From DASZBR01 sp035943935 (GTDB lineage Bacteria; Pseudomonadota; Gammaproteobacteria; DASZBR01), in assembly GCA_035943935.1 (NCBI GenBank), contig DASZBR010000019.1:62001-126000 (forward strand): DNA of 64,000 bases, in the 5' to 3' direction. Within the stretch, counting starts at the first letter, position 1. The number at the start of each line of letters is the position of its first letter. Position numbers and translations under genes: made by a program. The notes under the pieces were generated by a model that made no database searches, was not told the origin of the DNA, and saw only the letters and a list, made by a program, of their open reading frames with translations. Of this stretch, positions 8,086-16,359 are shown piece after piece.

Positions 8086-9611
8086 CTATCGTTTCTTCTT
8101 AGGAAGACCTTCTTTTTCTAACCCAGAGTTCGCTTCACGCTTTTCTCCCTGACCTACTGTCAACTCCTCAGCTTCACGAAGCTGTCCATATTTTCTCAAT
8201 GCAAATAGGGTATGACCTTTTTCCCACCAAGGCGTTGCTGCTTGAGGACATAAGCGTATCATTTCATCACAGAGCTCAAGTTTTTCACGCTGTTTCTGAA
8301 CGGCCTCCTTCAAACTTTTTTCAGCGTGTTTTTTGCCAGCAGAAGCCAACGTATTGGTAGAATCCTGACACAACACAACACAACATCATATCTATCCACA
8401 GCAGCTTTATAATCTTTGCGGTCTACTAACTGACTTGCCGCAGAAAGTTGCATCTGAATGAATTGATCTCGACGCTCTAAAACCGTGAGCGTATCTTCTC
8501 TCGCTAATGGATGCGTAGGTTCTAATTCAAGTGCTTTGCTTAAAAGTTTTAATGCGACAACATAGTCATGTTTTTTCGCATAATAAACACCGTGCGACAC
8601 CAATCGAGTAATATTCGCTTCTTTGAGTTTCATTGCCTCTGGATGATCGGGGTTGTAATTTAATACCTGCAATAGATCAAGATGGGCATTTTCATATCGT
8701 CCCGATTCCATGAAATATTTTGCGCGCATAATAATGGCTTGTGTGAGATTTTTAACAGCCTTCTGATCATCAGGGAAATGATGAGCGACTTCACTAAAAC
8801 ATTGTAATGCTAGAAGATAGTTTTTGGCTTGAAGATGTGTAATCGCCTGATGTTCGAGCAGGGTTCTCACACTCTGTAACGCGGGTTTATAAAAGCGATC
8901 AATCTGTAATACTTTTCGGAAGGTACTTAAGGCCTGATCAAATTTTCTTTCAGCGAGTTGCATAACGCCTGCTTCAAAAAGTTTCTGTTTTTTATCTTCC
9001 TCTTCTGCGGGATTAACCACAGGCGTATGAGGTGCTGAAACCGTGTCGCTGCTCGAAGTCACTCTTGTTAAACCACAAGAACTTTCTTCATGTTTCGATA
9101 ACGCTGCTTTAGCCTCTGCTAACATGGCATCTATTTTTGCGCGTTCATGAAGAGGAATACCATCAAGTTTTTCAAGGCACGCAACTGCTTGCGCATATTC
9201 TTTTAATTCAAAATGCGATGTACCTTTATAACGTAATGCAGATAAATCATGAGGGTATTGACGTAAGACCTGATTAAAATACGTGAGAGCTTTTCGATGA
9301 TTATTTTTTTTCGCGAAAAAACACCCGCGGTTTGTTTTCATGATGCGAATATTGTCTATGACTTTCTGATGGCGAGGATTAATCCGAAGTGCCTGTTCAT
9401 AAAAAGAGAGTGCCTTAGAATATTGTCCGCGACGAGAGGCCAAATCACCAAGACTATGTAATGTGTCTGCTTTCACGGCTCTTATTTGTTCATTAGTCGA
9501 ATCGTAGGCCAGATATTTATCACAACTCTTAATCGCCTCGTCGTACTCTCCGTATTTCCAAGAGTAATAGGCATTGTTGTAATGATAATCTAATTCTTCG
9601 TCGTCTAGCAT
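8086..9611 (-). pseudogene. TPR-repeat protein gene, frameshifted at a pentanucleotide repeat
   Basis: The 5' part (9611-8386) encodes about 410 residues of tetratricopeptide repeats, for example ALSFYEQALRINPRH, ALTYFNQVLRQYPHD, ALKLLSKALELEPTHP and AAVDRYDVVL. The frame is then lost in a TGTTG repeat (8385-8368) and soon ends at 8310. The next frame (GTG 8376 to 8086) continues the same TPR pattern with a CDEMIRLCPQAATPWWEKGHTLF repeat and a Lys/Arg-rich tail. Deleting one 5-base unit would restore a single frame of about 507 codons. The start has GGGGAA 5 bases upstream. It is either a pseudogene or a phase-variable gene; TPR proteins of this kind in the group are often scaffolds or effectors. 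Confidence 0.8.
8368..8385 (-). repeat. Pentanucleotide tract (TGTTG, 3.6 copies) at the frameshift
   Basis: The minus strand reads TGTTG three times followed by TGT. The upstream frame enters as GAT GTT GTG TTG TGT TGT GTC and the downstream frame fits exactly one unit fewer. A 5-base slipped-strand insertion therefore explains the break in the TPR gene. Confidence 0.8.
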
Positions 9612-9638
9612 GGCTTTCCCCAGTGAAACACTGAGATC

Positions 9639-9664
9639 ACTATACCAGCCAAACCTTAAGGTTT
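9639..9664 (-). promoter_or_regulatory. Promoter with 14-bp palindrome before the TPR gene
   Basis: The perfect palindrome AAACCTTAAGGTTT (9664-9651) is followed, 6 bases later on the minus strand, by a -10-like TATAGT (9644-9639). TTAATA abuts the palindrome upstream. The same palindrome, flank and 6-base gap to TATAAT occur before the gene at 42779. No good -35 hexamer is seen, which suggests an activator or other regulator binding site. Confidence 0.55.
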
Positions 9665-9682
9665 TATTAACAAATGAGGGTT

Positions 9683-10159
9683 TTACCGCCTCATCTCATT
9701 CCTCGCCCCCCACATCCCACCCAACACCGTCGCTGCCACAATCACTTTTAAGATAGTACTCGTTTCTAAATGATTAGCCGTGAAAATCATACATGTCGTT
9801 GAAAACATCAGGCCCTTTGCCAATCCCTCACCTATCGTTTGAGGCGCACGCGACACTAACGCCCGATGACCAAATAGTCCAAAACGTTGCCAACCATTGG
9901 CGGCATGTTCATTAAAAATAATATCCACTCGACGTTGTTCATTTTGCAATCCCCACGCAAATCCAATCAATGCACAACCGAACGATAATTTCAGCGTAAG
10001 CGTTTGAGTTTCAGGTGTAATTGGCATGATTCTAAAAATATCCAATGCACCCACCACTGTCATTGCAAACATGAAACCCTTTAGTAAACCTTGAAAACCT
10101 CTTTCAGGTGGAGCAGTAATTTCTGCATAAATAATTTCATCCAAGCGTCGCTCTTCCAT
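9683..10159 (-). CDS. Hypothetical membrane protein with internal duplication
   Basis: Unknown 158-residue protein; AGGGG lies about 7 bases before the ATG. It has two similar halves: residues about 20-76 (GLLKGFMFAMTVVG, then LKLSFGCALIGFAWGLQNEQRR) and about 108-158 (GLAKGLMFSTTCMIF, then LKVIVAATVLGGMWGARNEMRR). Each half has two hydrophobic helices ending in a WG..NE.RR motif, so about four membrane spans in total arose by duplication. It sits between the TPR gene and another small membrane protein, all on the minus strand. I recognise no family. Confidence 0.65.
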   Translation of the reverse strand: MEERRLDEIIYAEITAPPERGFQGLLKGFMFAMTVVGALDIFRIMPITPETQTLTLKLSFGCALIGFAWGLQNEQRRVDIIFNEHAANGWQRFGLFGHRALVSRAPQTIGEGLAKGLMFSTTCMIFTANHLETSTILKVIVAATVLGGMWGARNEMRR

Positions 10160-10275
10160 AATAATTCCCCTCTTAAGTGATTGCCTAAGAAGTAAAATAG
10201 AAGATGCGCAATAATAGATAAAATAGATTGTTTAGATTACATCGATAGATTTTGTTGATGAATAAAATGCGGACG

Positions 10276-10307
10276 AAAAAAAAGGGCGACCTGTACAAGC
10301 ATCGCCC
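10276..10307 (-). terminator. Rho-independent terminator of the 10320-10610 gene
   Basis: Read on the minus strand, GGGCGA pairs with TCGCCC across a 12-base loop and is followed by eight T. It lies 13 bases after the stop of the small membrane protein gene. Confidence 0.85.
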
Positions 10308-10319
10308 AATGTGAAAATA

Positions 10320-10610
10320 CTATACTGCTGATGATCTGCTTCTTCTGGGACAACAACCGCCCGACGGCTTTTTATCGCCAAGGTGATCACTGTCAACAAG
10401 AGCTTGATGTTCTGGGTCTACTTTTTTCGCACGCTTGAAAAAACAACACGTGGCAGCCACCGCGATACCCGCCGCTAAAAGTGCAGTGGTGGGCGTAACA
10501 ATAGCCAAACATGCACCAATGTTATTCGCACACATCTGAAGCACACCACCAGCTGTTGCGTTACCGGCACCAGTTGCATTGTTAACAACAAATTCAGCTG
10601 CTTCTCTCAT
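10320..10610 (-). CDS. Small Cys-rich single-span membrane protein
   Basis: Unknown 96-residue protein. The frame is open from 10664, but ATG 10610 has GAGGAGAGAG directly upstream and is the likely start. A hydrophobic Ala/Ile/Leu segment (about residues 35-58, ending ATCCFF) is followed by a basic KRAKK stop-transfer and a polar tail ending GGCCPRRSRSSAV. The paired cysteines after the span and near the C-terminus could be acylation sites or metal or thiol ligands; this is inference. It has its own terminator and appears monocistronic. Confidence 0.65.
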   Translation of the reverse strand: MREAAEFVVNNATGAGNATAGGVLQMCANNIGACLAIVTPTTALLAAGIAVAATCCFFKRAKKVDPEHQALVDSDHLGDKKPSGGCCPRRSRSSAV

Positions 10611-10797
10611 ATTCTCTCTCCTCATTAAGTTCCATTTTTTAACGCAGGAGCCAAGTATGCGCACTCCCTACGCCGCGGCTATATTAGCTAAAGAATCAAA
10701 GGATTTCTAACGAAAAATTATTTTTTTGCAGGAGGGGCATATGGGGATTGTGTGATTGGGTGGGTTCTGATAGACCCTCACCCCCGCTATTGTACGA

Positions 10798-10819
10798 CCC
10801 TCTCCCAAAAGGGAGAGGG
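10798..10819. repeat. Inverted repeat downstream of htpG
   Basis: CCCTCTCCC and GGGAGAGGG form a 9-bp stem with an AAAA loop, just beyond the htpG stop. It belongs to a common type of dispersed intergenic hairpin and may act as a transcription end or mRNA-stabilising structure, but no T-run follows. Upstream bases 10773-10797 (CCCTCACCCCC) look like part of the same element. Confidence 0.5.
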
Positions 10820-10835
10820 GAATATAGGAAGAAAA

Positions 10836-12710
10836 CTAAATCAACTCCAACAAAAACTTATTCAATCGCACCACAAAATCATTCGCGTTCGGCAACTGAC
10901 CGCTTTCGGATAAAATCGCTTGATCAAATAATATATTGGTTAACTCTTTAAATCGCGCATCATCCGATTCATCACGCAATTTATGAATTAATTTATGCTC
11001 AGGATTGATTTCAAAAATAGGCTTACTCTCCGGCACAGCATGACCCGCAGATTTTAAAATACGCTGCATATGACCGCCTAAATCTGCTTTATCCGCAACG
11101 ATACACGCAGGAGAAGTCGTCAGGCGCGACGTCAATCTCACCTCTTTCACGCGCTCACCTAAAATATCTTTGATTTGCTTGGTCATACTTTCAAAATCTT
11201 TTTCTAATTTTTCATATTGTTGTTTTTCTGCTTCGTCTTCTAATTTACCCAAATCCAAACTGCCTTGGGTAATAGATTCTAAAGATTTGCCTAAATAAGT
11301 CGTCAAATGCGCAGCTAGCCATTCATCGACTCTTTCAGATAATAATAAAACTTCAATGTTTTTCTTACGGAAAATCTCTAAATGCGGGCTGTTTTTAGCC
11401 GCTTCAAAGTTTTCAGCGGTAAGGAAATATATTTTTTCCTGCTCAGGTTTCATGCGAGAAATATAATCATCTAACGAAATCTCTTGCGTTTCGCTATCGT
11501 TATGAGTGGTTGAGAATCTTAATAATTTCGCAATTTGTTCTTTATTACCAAAATCTTCGCCCGGACCTTCTTTCAAAACTTGTCCAAAGTTTTTCCAGAA
11601 AATTTGATATTTTTCTTTATCTTCGGTAGACAAACTTTCTAATAAACTTAATACGCGTTTTGTCATTGCAGATTTCATGCTGTCGACTAATTTATTGCCC
11701 TGAAGAATTTCGCGAGAAATATTGAGGGGTAGATCACTGGAATCCAATACGCCTCTAACGAATCTTAAATATAACGGCAAAAATTGGTCTGCGTCATCCA
11801 TAATAAATACGCGCTTTACATATAATTTTAAACCACGCGGATGCTCACGGTTGTATAAATCAAATGGCGCATGAGACGGAATATATAATAAAGAAATATA
11901 TTCTTGCTTACCCTCTACTCTATTGTGACTCCATAAAAGAGGATTTTCCCAATCATGCGAAATATGTTTATAAAAAGCCTGGTAATCTTCGTCTTTGAGA
12001 TCAGCTTTAGGCGATGCCCATAACGCTGTTGCTTTATTGACTGTCTCAATGGTCTCGCCTTTTTCGCCACCGCGCATTGTTACGGGAATCATCAAGTGAT
12101 CAGAATATTTTGTAATAATATTACGTAAACGCCATTCATCTAAAAATTCATGTTCTTCATCACGTACATGTAAAACTATTTCGGTACCACGTGTGGCTTT
12201 CTCAATATTCTCAACGGTATATTCGCCATCGCCGGTGGATTCCCAACGCACGCCATGATCTTTTGTCATACCTGCGCGACGACTGGTTACGGTTACTTTT
12301 TTAGCGACGATAAAAGAGGCATAAAAACCTACGCCAAATTGACCAATGAGATGCGCGTCTTTCGCTTGATCACCACTTAATTTTTCGAAAAATTCTTTGG
12401 TGCCGGATTTCGCAATGGTTCCTAAGTGACTAATAATTTCATCGCGCGTCATGCCAATGCCATTATCAGTAATCGTAATAGTACGGGCTAATTTATCAAA
12501 GCTGACATGGACTTTTAGATCCGCATCGTTTTCCATCAAAGCGGAATCAGAGAGAGACTCGAAGCGCAATTTGTCCGCGGCATCGGATGCATTGGAGATC
12601 AACTCTCGTAAAAAGATTTCTTTGTTGCTGTAGAGCGAATGAATCATCAAACGAAGCAGTTGTTTCACTTCCGCCTGGAAGCCTAGGGTTTCTTTCTGTT
12701 CTGCGGCCAT
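10836..12710 (-). CDS. htpG: Chaperone HtpG (Hsp90 family)
   Basis: Cytosolic ATP-dependent chaperone. Starting at ATG 12710 (GGAG 6 bases upstream) the product is 624 residues, the usual length; the longer open frame to 12797 would run through the promoter. The GHKL ATPase domain shows NKEIFLRELISNASDAADKL, the DNGIGMTRDE motif and IGQFGVGFYASF. The middle domain has GVLDSSDLPLNISREILQ and the C-terminal dimerisation domain follows. A heat-shock promoter precedes it. It diverges from the CBS-domain gene. Confidence 0.97.
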   Translation of the reverse strand: MAAEQKETLGFQAEVKQLLRLMIHSLYSNKEIFLRELISNASDAADKLRFESLSDSALMENDADLKVHVSFDKLARTITITDNGIGMTRDEIISHLGTIAKSGTKEFFEKLSGDQAKDAHLIGQFGVGFYASFIVAKKVTVTSRRAGMTKDHGVRWESTGDGEYTVENIEKATRGTEIVLHVRDEEHEFLDEWRLRNIITKYSDHLMIPVTMRGGEKGETIETVNKATALWASPKADLKDEDYQAFYKHISHDWENPLLWSHNRVEGKQEYISLLYIPSHAPFDLYNREHPRGLKLYVKRVFIMDDADQFLPLYLRFVRGVLDSSDLPLNISREILQGNKLVDSMKSAMTKRVLSLLESLSTEDKEKYQIFWKNFGQVLKEGPGEDFGNKEQIAKLLRFSTTHNDSETQEISLDDYISRMKPEQEKIYFLTAENFEAAKNSPHLEIFRKKNIEVLLLSERVDEWLAAHLTTYLGKSLESITQGSLDLGKLEDEAEKQQYEKLEKDFESMTKQIKDILGERVKEVRLTSRLTTSPACIVADKADLGGHMQRILKSAGHAVPESKPIFEINPEHKLIHKLRDESDDARFKELTNILFDQAILSESGQLPNANDFVVRLNKFLLELI

Positions 12711-12739
12711 AAAAATCTCCTCATAGAATACTATTGGGA

Positions 12740-12767
12740 AGTTGGGGCCAGATTTGCCGATTTCAAG
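12740..12767 (-). promoter_or_regulatory. Sigma-32 heat-shock promoter of htpG
   Basis: On the minus strand CTTGAAA (12767-12761), 13 bases, then CCCCAACT (12747-12740) matches the sigma-32 consensus CTTGAAA-N(11-14)-CCCCATNT. It lies about 30 bases before the htpG start, so htpG is likely RpoH-controlled. Confidence 0.85.
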
Positions 12768-12814
12768 CTTAGCGAGTAAAATTTCCGGCTGAAACAATAG
12801 AAAGGAACGTGTTC

Positions 12815-13393
12815 ATGAACAAAAGCTACCATGCCCTACCGACGCTCAACCTACAAGGCCCCTGCTTTCCGACGCAACCCATCGAACTTCCACCCATTAT
12901 TCATATCGACGACCCTGCCACGACCACGTTTGTGAGCTTCGAACGTCATCGCGCGCCGATTATTTCGACCTATCGTTCACTGGGTGATGCTCGTGCTGAA
13001 ATGGAATTGTTTAATCTTCCCGTCCTTCTGGTGACGGATGTTGATAAGCATGTCATTGGCATTATTACGCGAGAAGATATTTTGGGTGAAAAACCCGTCA
13101 AGCTCAGTCAAGAAAAACGTATTCCGAGAAGTGAGATTGAAGTTGAAATGGTCATGACCCCTATCCGGGAAGTGCATGTCATTGAGGACAGTGATTTAAC
13201 GCACGCCAAAGTCGGTCATATTATTCAAACCTTACGCGAAGTGAATCAACATACTTTATTAGTCAAAAAAGACGATAAAATCCATGGTTATTTTTCAGTG
13301 TCGATTATCAGCAATCAATTGGATACGGTTATTGCCGATGTATTATCTAACGCATTATCCATTGCCCAACTACAACATGATCTTCACGCGTAG
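12815..13393 (+). CDS. CBS-domain pair protein
   Basis: A 192-residue protein made largely of two CBS motifs. The first includes NLPVLLVTDVDKHVIGIITREDIL (about residues 65-88), the second MVMTPIREVHVIEDSDL to HTLLVKKDDKIHGYFSVSII. Such Bateman modules bind adenine nucleotides and regulate a partner; no catalytic domain is attached. ATG 12815 is preferred over the upstream GTG (12809) because AAAGGAA is 7 bases before it. It is transcribed away from htpG. Its 3' end overlaps the end of tssG on the opposite strand by 47 bases. Confidence 0.8.
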   Translation: MNKSYHALPTLNLQGPCFPTQPIELPPIIHIDDPATTTFVSFERHRAPIISTYRSLGDARAEMELFNLPVLLVTDVDKHVIGIITREDILGEKPVKLSQEKRIPRSEIEVEMVMTPIREVHVIEDSDLTHAKVGHIIQTLREVNQHTLLVKKDDKIHGYFSVSIISNQLDTVIADVLSNALSIAQLQHDLHA

Positions 13394-13868
13394 GCATCAT
13401 AATCACAAACGAGCTGACTAATACTCTTTCGCCCAAGATCATTTCACCCAGCTTATCACTTCTTGAGTCTAGAATTATCCAGCGGGGAATAAATTCTTTT
13501 ACCGTAACAGCAATATCACCAAAATATTTTTTCAAATCTTTATATAAATTTTCGCGAGATTCACCAAAGGTTAAATTGATATAAGTATCATACGATGAGC
13601 TAGTCTGGGATTTTTTAATCGCCTGATAAAACAAGCCATATAATTTATGTTCTAATTTATTAAGCAACAGCGAAGATTGTAAGTAATAGGGCAAAGCTGA
13701 ATCCACACCCGTTAAGCCCATAAATCCTAACTCAACCTCACCGGTTGTTTCTGAATAACTTAATACATCGCTCACGGGAAAGCTTAACTTAGGCGAAGAA
13801 ATAAATTTAATTTTCTTATTATTTTCAGCTAATTCGGCTAATTTATAAAAGCTATAGTTTAATCCCAT
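13347..13868 (-). CDS. tssG: Type VI secretion baseplate protein TssG (shortened)
   Basis: A 173-residue protein resembling TssG/VasB/ImpH. The N-terminal part has the family pattern SPKLSFPVSDV, GEVELGFMGLTG and LPYYLQSSLL. The C-terminal part has VKEFIPRWIILD and LGEMILGERVLV. Typical TssG is about 300-330 residues; here the middle between about residue 90 and 115 is contracted. TssG with two copies of TssF forms the wedge of the T6SS baseplate. Its start overlaps the end of tssF by 10 bases, as expected for a tssF-tssG pair. No other T6SS gene is in the window. Confidence 0.75.
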   Translation of the reverse strand: MGLNYSFYKLAELAENNKKIKFISSPKLSFPVSDVLSYSETTGEVELGFMGLTGVDSALPYYLQSSLLLNKLEHKLYGLFYQAIKKSQTSSSYDTYINLTFGESRENLYKDLKKYFGDIAVTVKEFIPRWIILDSRSDKLGEMILGERVLVSSFVIMMPTREDHVVVGQWIMR

Positions 13869-15223
13869 ACTAATATTCTCGAGGAGGGGAACAACAGAAT
13901 CCTTGTTTTAATTAAAGTATTAACAGACGAAATTAATTTTAAATAATTGTGTAGCACACAACCAAACAAATAAATCTCACTCACATTCCTGAACCCTTCT
14001 TCTTTTATGCTTAAGATAAATTCACTACCCTGATAAAAAATGCCCTTTATAATTTTATTAATAGGCTTATTTTCTAAACTCACAATACTGTCTATTTGTT
14101 TTAAATACGCTTTTTTATCAGACCAGTTAAATAAATTTAATGTTTTCTTGAGATCTAATTTGTGGATATTTAAATTTAATACACTGATTAATTGCCACAG
14201 ATAATCTTTATGCATAGGCGGAAGTAAATACGGCGACGGACGGACAATATTATTCATGCTATTTTCCCGTATATATTGGTTTGGGTAATGGCCGTTAGTC
14301 ACAACAACATCACACGACAGCGGCGTATTGTTCTCCAACGCTTTGTCATGAACCCTTAATTTTTTGCGCAAAAACTCCCATTGATAGTTTATTTTTTTAT
14401 GATCGAGTGCTGAAATTTCTTGGATGCTCTGCAACAAGATACTTTCTCGATGATTACGATCAGGAATAATCTCATAATCATATTGACTGGATTTATATAC
14501 GATGGGTTCGCTTTGGGTATGATATTCGTTGATGGCAGCCACGCAATTTAATTTGAAGCATTCTTTTTTTATTTCTATCCCCGGCGAAAGAGAATGCTTA
14601 AAGGGTAACGTTGCCTCGAAAAATTTATTATGACTGTCTATATGGATATTATTTATTTCTAGGAATAAAAACTGCTCACGAAACCCAAAATAATCTAGCC
14701 ATAAATTTGTAGGTGATTTAATTTCAGCGCCCTGCCCTAAGGCGTAATATAATTCCAGGGCAGTGTTAATATCCGTGTTTAAATATAACTTAAGTTTATC
14801 CAATTTTAAATTAGCTTGTTTAGATTCAAAATAAAACTTTAATGCTGTATGACTAAGCTCTATTTTAAGTAATATTATGGGATAGATAATGAGATCATCT
14901 AGCGTCGCGAATTTACAGCTGGTTTTCTCTTCGCCTACAGGCTGCGAAGAGATAACAGTACTCTTGGGAATAATAGTCTGAGTATTACTCGAAAACTCTA
15001 CAATAATTCTAGACGCATACGGCTGTAACATATACGGCCAATGTTGATGTAATAATTGCGCAGGAATTTCAGGGAAATCAGCATCGAGTCGTTGGTGAAT
15101 TTGTGCAGTAAGATACGCAACGCCTTCGAGAATTCTGTCGACAGACGGATCGGGCTCAGCGTTTTCATCATGGATGTGTTGCAAAGCACGCATTTCTGCG
15201 TCGAAATAAGATTGGAAATTCAC
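13859..15223 (-). CDS. tssF: Type VI secretion baseplate protein TssF (VasA/ImpG)
   Basis: A 454-residue protein, shorter than most TssF (about 590-620). The N-terminus fits the family closely: YFDAEMRALQ, DPSVDRILEGVAYLTAQIHQ, DADFPEIPAQLL and YASRIIVEF. Late motifs RPSPYLLPP, LWQLISVLNLN and IYLFGCVLHNYLKL also fit. The start is GTG (15223) with GAGG upstream. It is co-transcribed with the overlapping tssG. A dispersed repeat lies immediately upstream, then guaC. An orphan TssF-TssG pair implies that T6SS genes are scattered elsewhere or are remnants; the sequence itself shows intact frames. Confidence 0.82.
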   Translation of the reverse strand: MNFQSYFDAEMRALQHIHDENAEPDPSVDRILEGVAYLTAQIHQRLDADFPEIPAQLLHQHWPYMLQPYASRIIVEFSSNTQTIIPKSTVISSQPVGEEKTSCKFATLDDLIIYPIILLKIELSHTALKFYFESKQANLKLDKLKLYLNTDINTALELYYALGQGAEIKSPTNLWLDYFGFREQFLFLEINNIHIDSHNKFFEATLPFKHSLSPGIEIKKECFKLNCVAAINEYHTQSEPIVYKSSQYDYEIIPDRNHRESILLQSIQEISALDHKKINYQWEFLRKKLRVHDKALENNTPLSCDVVVTNGHYPNQYIRENSMNNIVRPSPYLLPPMHKDYLWQLISVLNLNIHKLDLKKTLNLFNWSDKKAYLKQIDSIVSLENKPINKIIKGIFYQGSEFILSIKEEGFRNVSEIYLFGCVLHNYLKLISSVNTLIKTRILLFPSSRILVWD

Positions 15224-15243
15224 TTTTATTATTCCTCACTTTA

Positions 15244-15287
15244 GAAGCAGGTCCTTCGTCGCGAAAAAACGCTCCTCAGGATGACAG
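15244..15287 (+). repeat. Dispersed palindromic repeat, copy 1
   Basis: An element of about 44 bp (starting GAAGCAGGTCCTTCGTCGCG and ending CTCAGGATGACAG) between guaC and tssF. Similar copies are at 49828-49870, 59617-59660 (inverted) and 59997-60040. It can fold through TCCT/AGGA and CGTC/GACG-type arms (this copy has a degenerate inner arm). Confidence 0.85.
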
Positions 15288-15288
15288 G

Positions 15289-16332
15289 TTATACCTGAAA
15301 CGGCGTAAACACCTCATTCAACTGCTGTGTCACTCGCACAAACGTCGTGCGTTTTGATAATTCTTTTAATCTTTCAGCACCCACATACGTACACGCAGAT
15401 CGCACTCCACCTAAAATATCTAATATGGTTTCTTTGACAGGACCACGATACGGAACATCAACCGACTTTCCTTCACTCGCACGATATTCTGCTACACCAC
15501 CTTTATATTTTTTCATCGCTTCTTGTGAACTCATGCCATAAAAACGTTTAAATTGTTTGCCGTGTTTTTCAAATATTTCACCCAAACATTCATCGTGTCC
15601 GGAAAACATTCCACCGAGCATCACAAAATCGGCACCCGCTGCAAATGCTTTTGCGACATCACCGGGAACACTGCATCCACCATCAGAACACAACAAGCCC
15701 TTTAATCCATGAACCGCATCAGCGCATTCAATGATTGCGGATAATTGCGGATAACCTACACCAGTCTTTTTGCGAGTAGTACACACCGAACCGGGACCAA
15801 TACCTGCTTTTACAATATCGGCACCCGAAATAATTAATTCTTCGGCCATCTCACCCGTCACAACATTGCCAGCCATAATAGTTTTCGTCGGAAAACCATC
15901 ACGAACTCTTTTTACAAAATCCACAAAATGCTGCGAATAACCATTCGCGACATCAAGACAAATAAAATCTGTGTGAGCATTTTTTAAAATAGCTTGTAAT
16001 AATTTAAAATCTTGATCGCTGGTTCCTGAACTCACAAAGCAATGTTTTACCGCATCTTTATGATGCTTTTGAAAATCTTGCCATTGATCTGGCGTCATGA
16101 ATTTATGAACGGCTGTCATGAGCAGGGATTCTGAAAGCACTTTTGCCATCTCAAAAGTCCCCGTGTGATCCATATTGCTCGCAATAATCGGAACACCAGA
16201 CCATTTGACTTTGCTGTGCTTGAATTGATATTCGCGCGTGATATCAACATCAGCGCGCGAACGTAGAGTGCTTCTTTTAGGACGGATTAACACATCTTTG
16301 AAATCTAGCTTTAAATCTTCATCAATACGCAT
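15289..16332 (-). CDS. guaC: GMP reductase
   Basis: Converts GMP to IMP with NADPH in purine salvage. The 347 residues equal the E. coli length and align end to end: MRIDEDLKLDFKDVLIRPKR at the start, the catalytic-Cys loop GIGPGSVCTTR near residue 186, SDGGCSVPGDVAKAFAAGAD, MLGGMFSGHDE, FYGMSS and RSACTYVGAERLKELSKRTT near the end. It lacks the CBS domains of IMP dehydrogenase. The stop lies 2 bases from dispersed repeat copy 1. Confidence 0.96.
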   Translation of the reverse strand: MRIDEDLKLDFKDVLIRPKRSTLRSRADVDITREYQFKHSKVKWSGVPIIASNMDHTGTFEMAKVLSESLLMTAVHKFMTPDQWQDFQKHHKDAVKHCFVSSGTSDQDFKLLQAILKNAHTDFICLDVANGYSQHFVDFVKRVRDGFPTKTIMAGNVVTGEMAEELIISGADIVKAGIGPGSVCTTRKKTGVGYPQLSAIIECADAVHGLKGLLCSDGGCSVPGDVAKAFAAGADFVMLGGMFSGHDECLGEIFEKHGKQFKRFYGMSSQEAMKKYKGGVAEYRASEGKSVDVPYRGPVKETILDILGGVRSACTYVGAERLKELSKRTTFVRVTQQLNEVFTPFQV

Positions 16333-16359
16333 TGTTTTCTATCTCTTAATAATGGCCTT

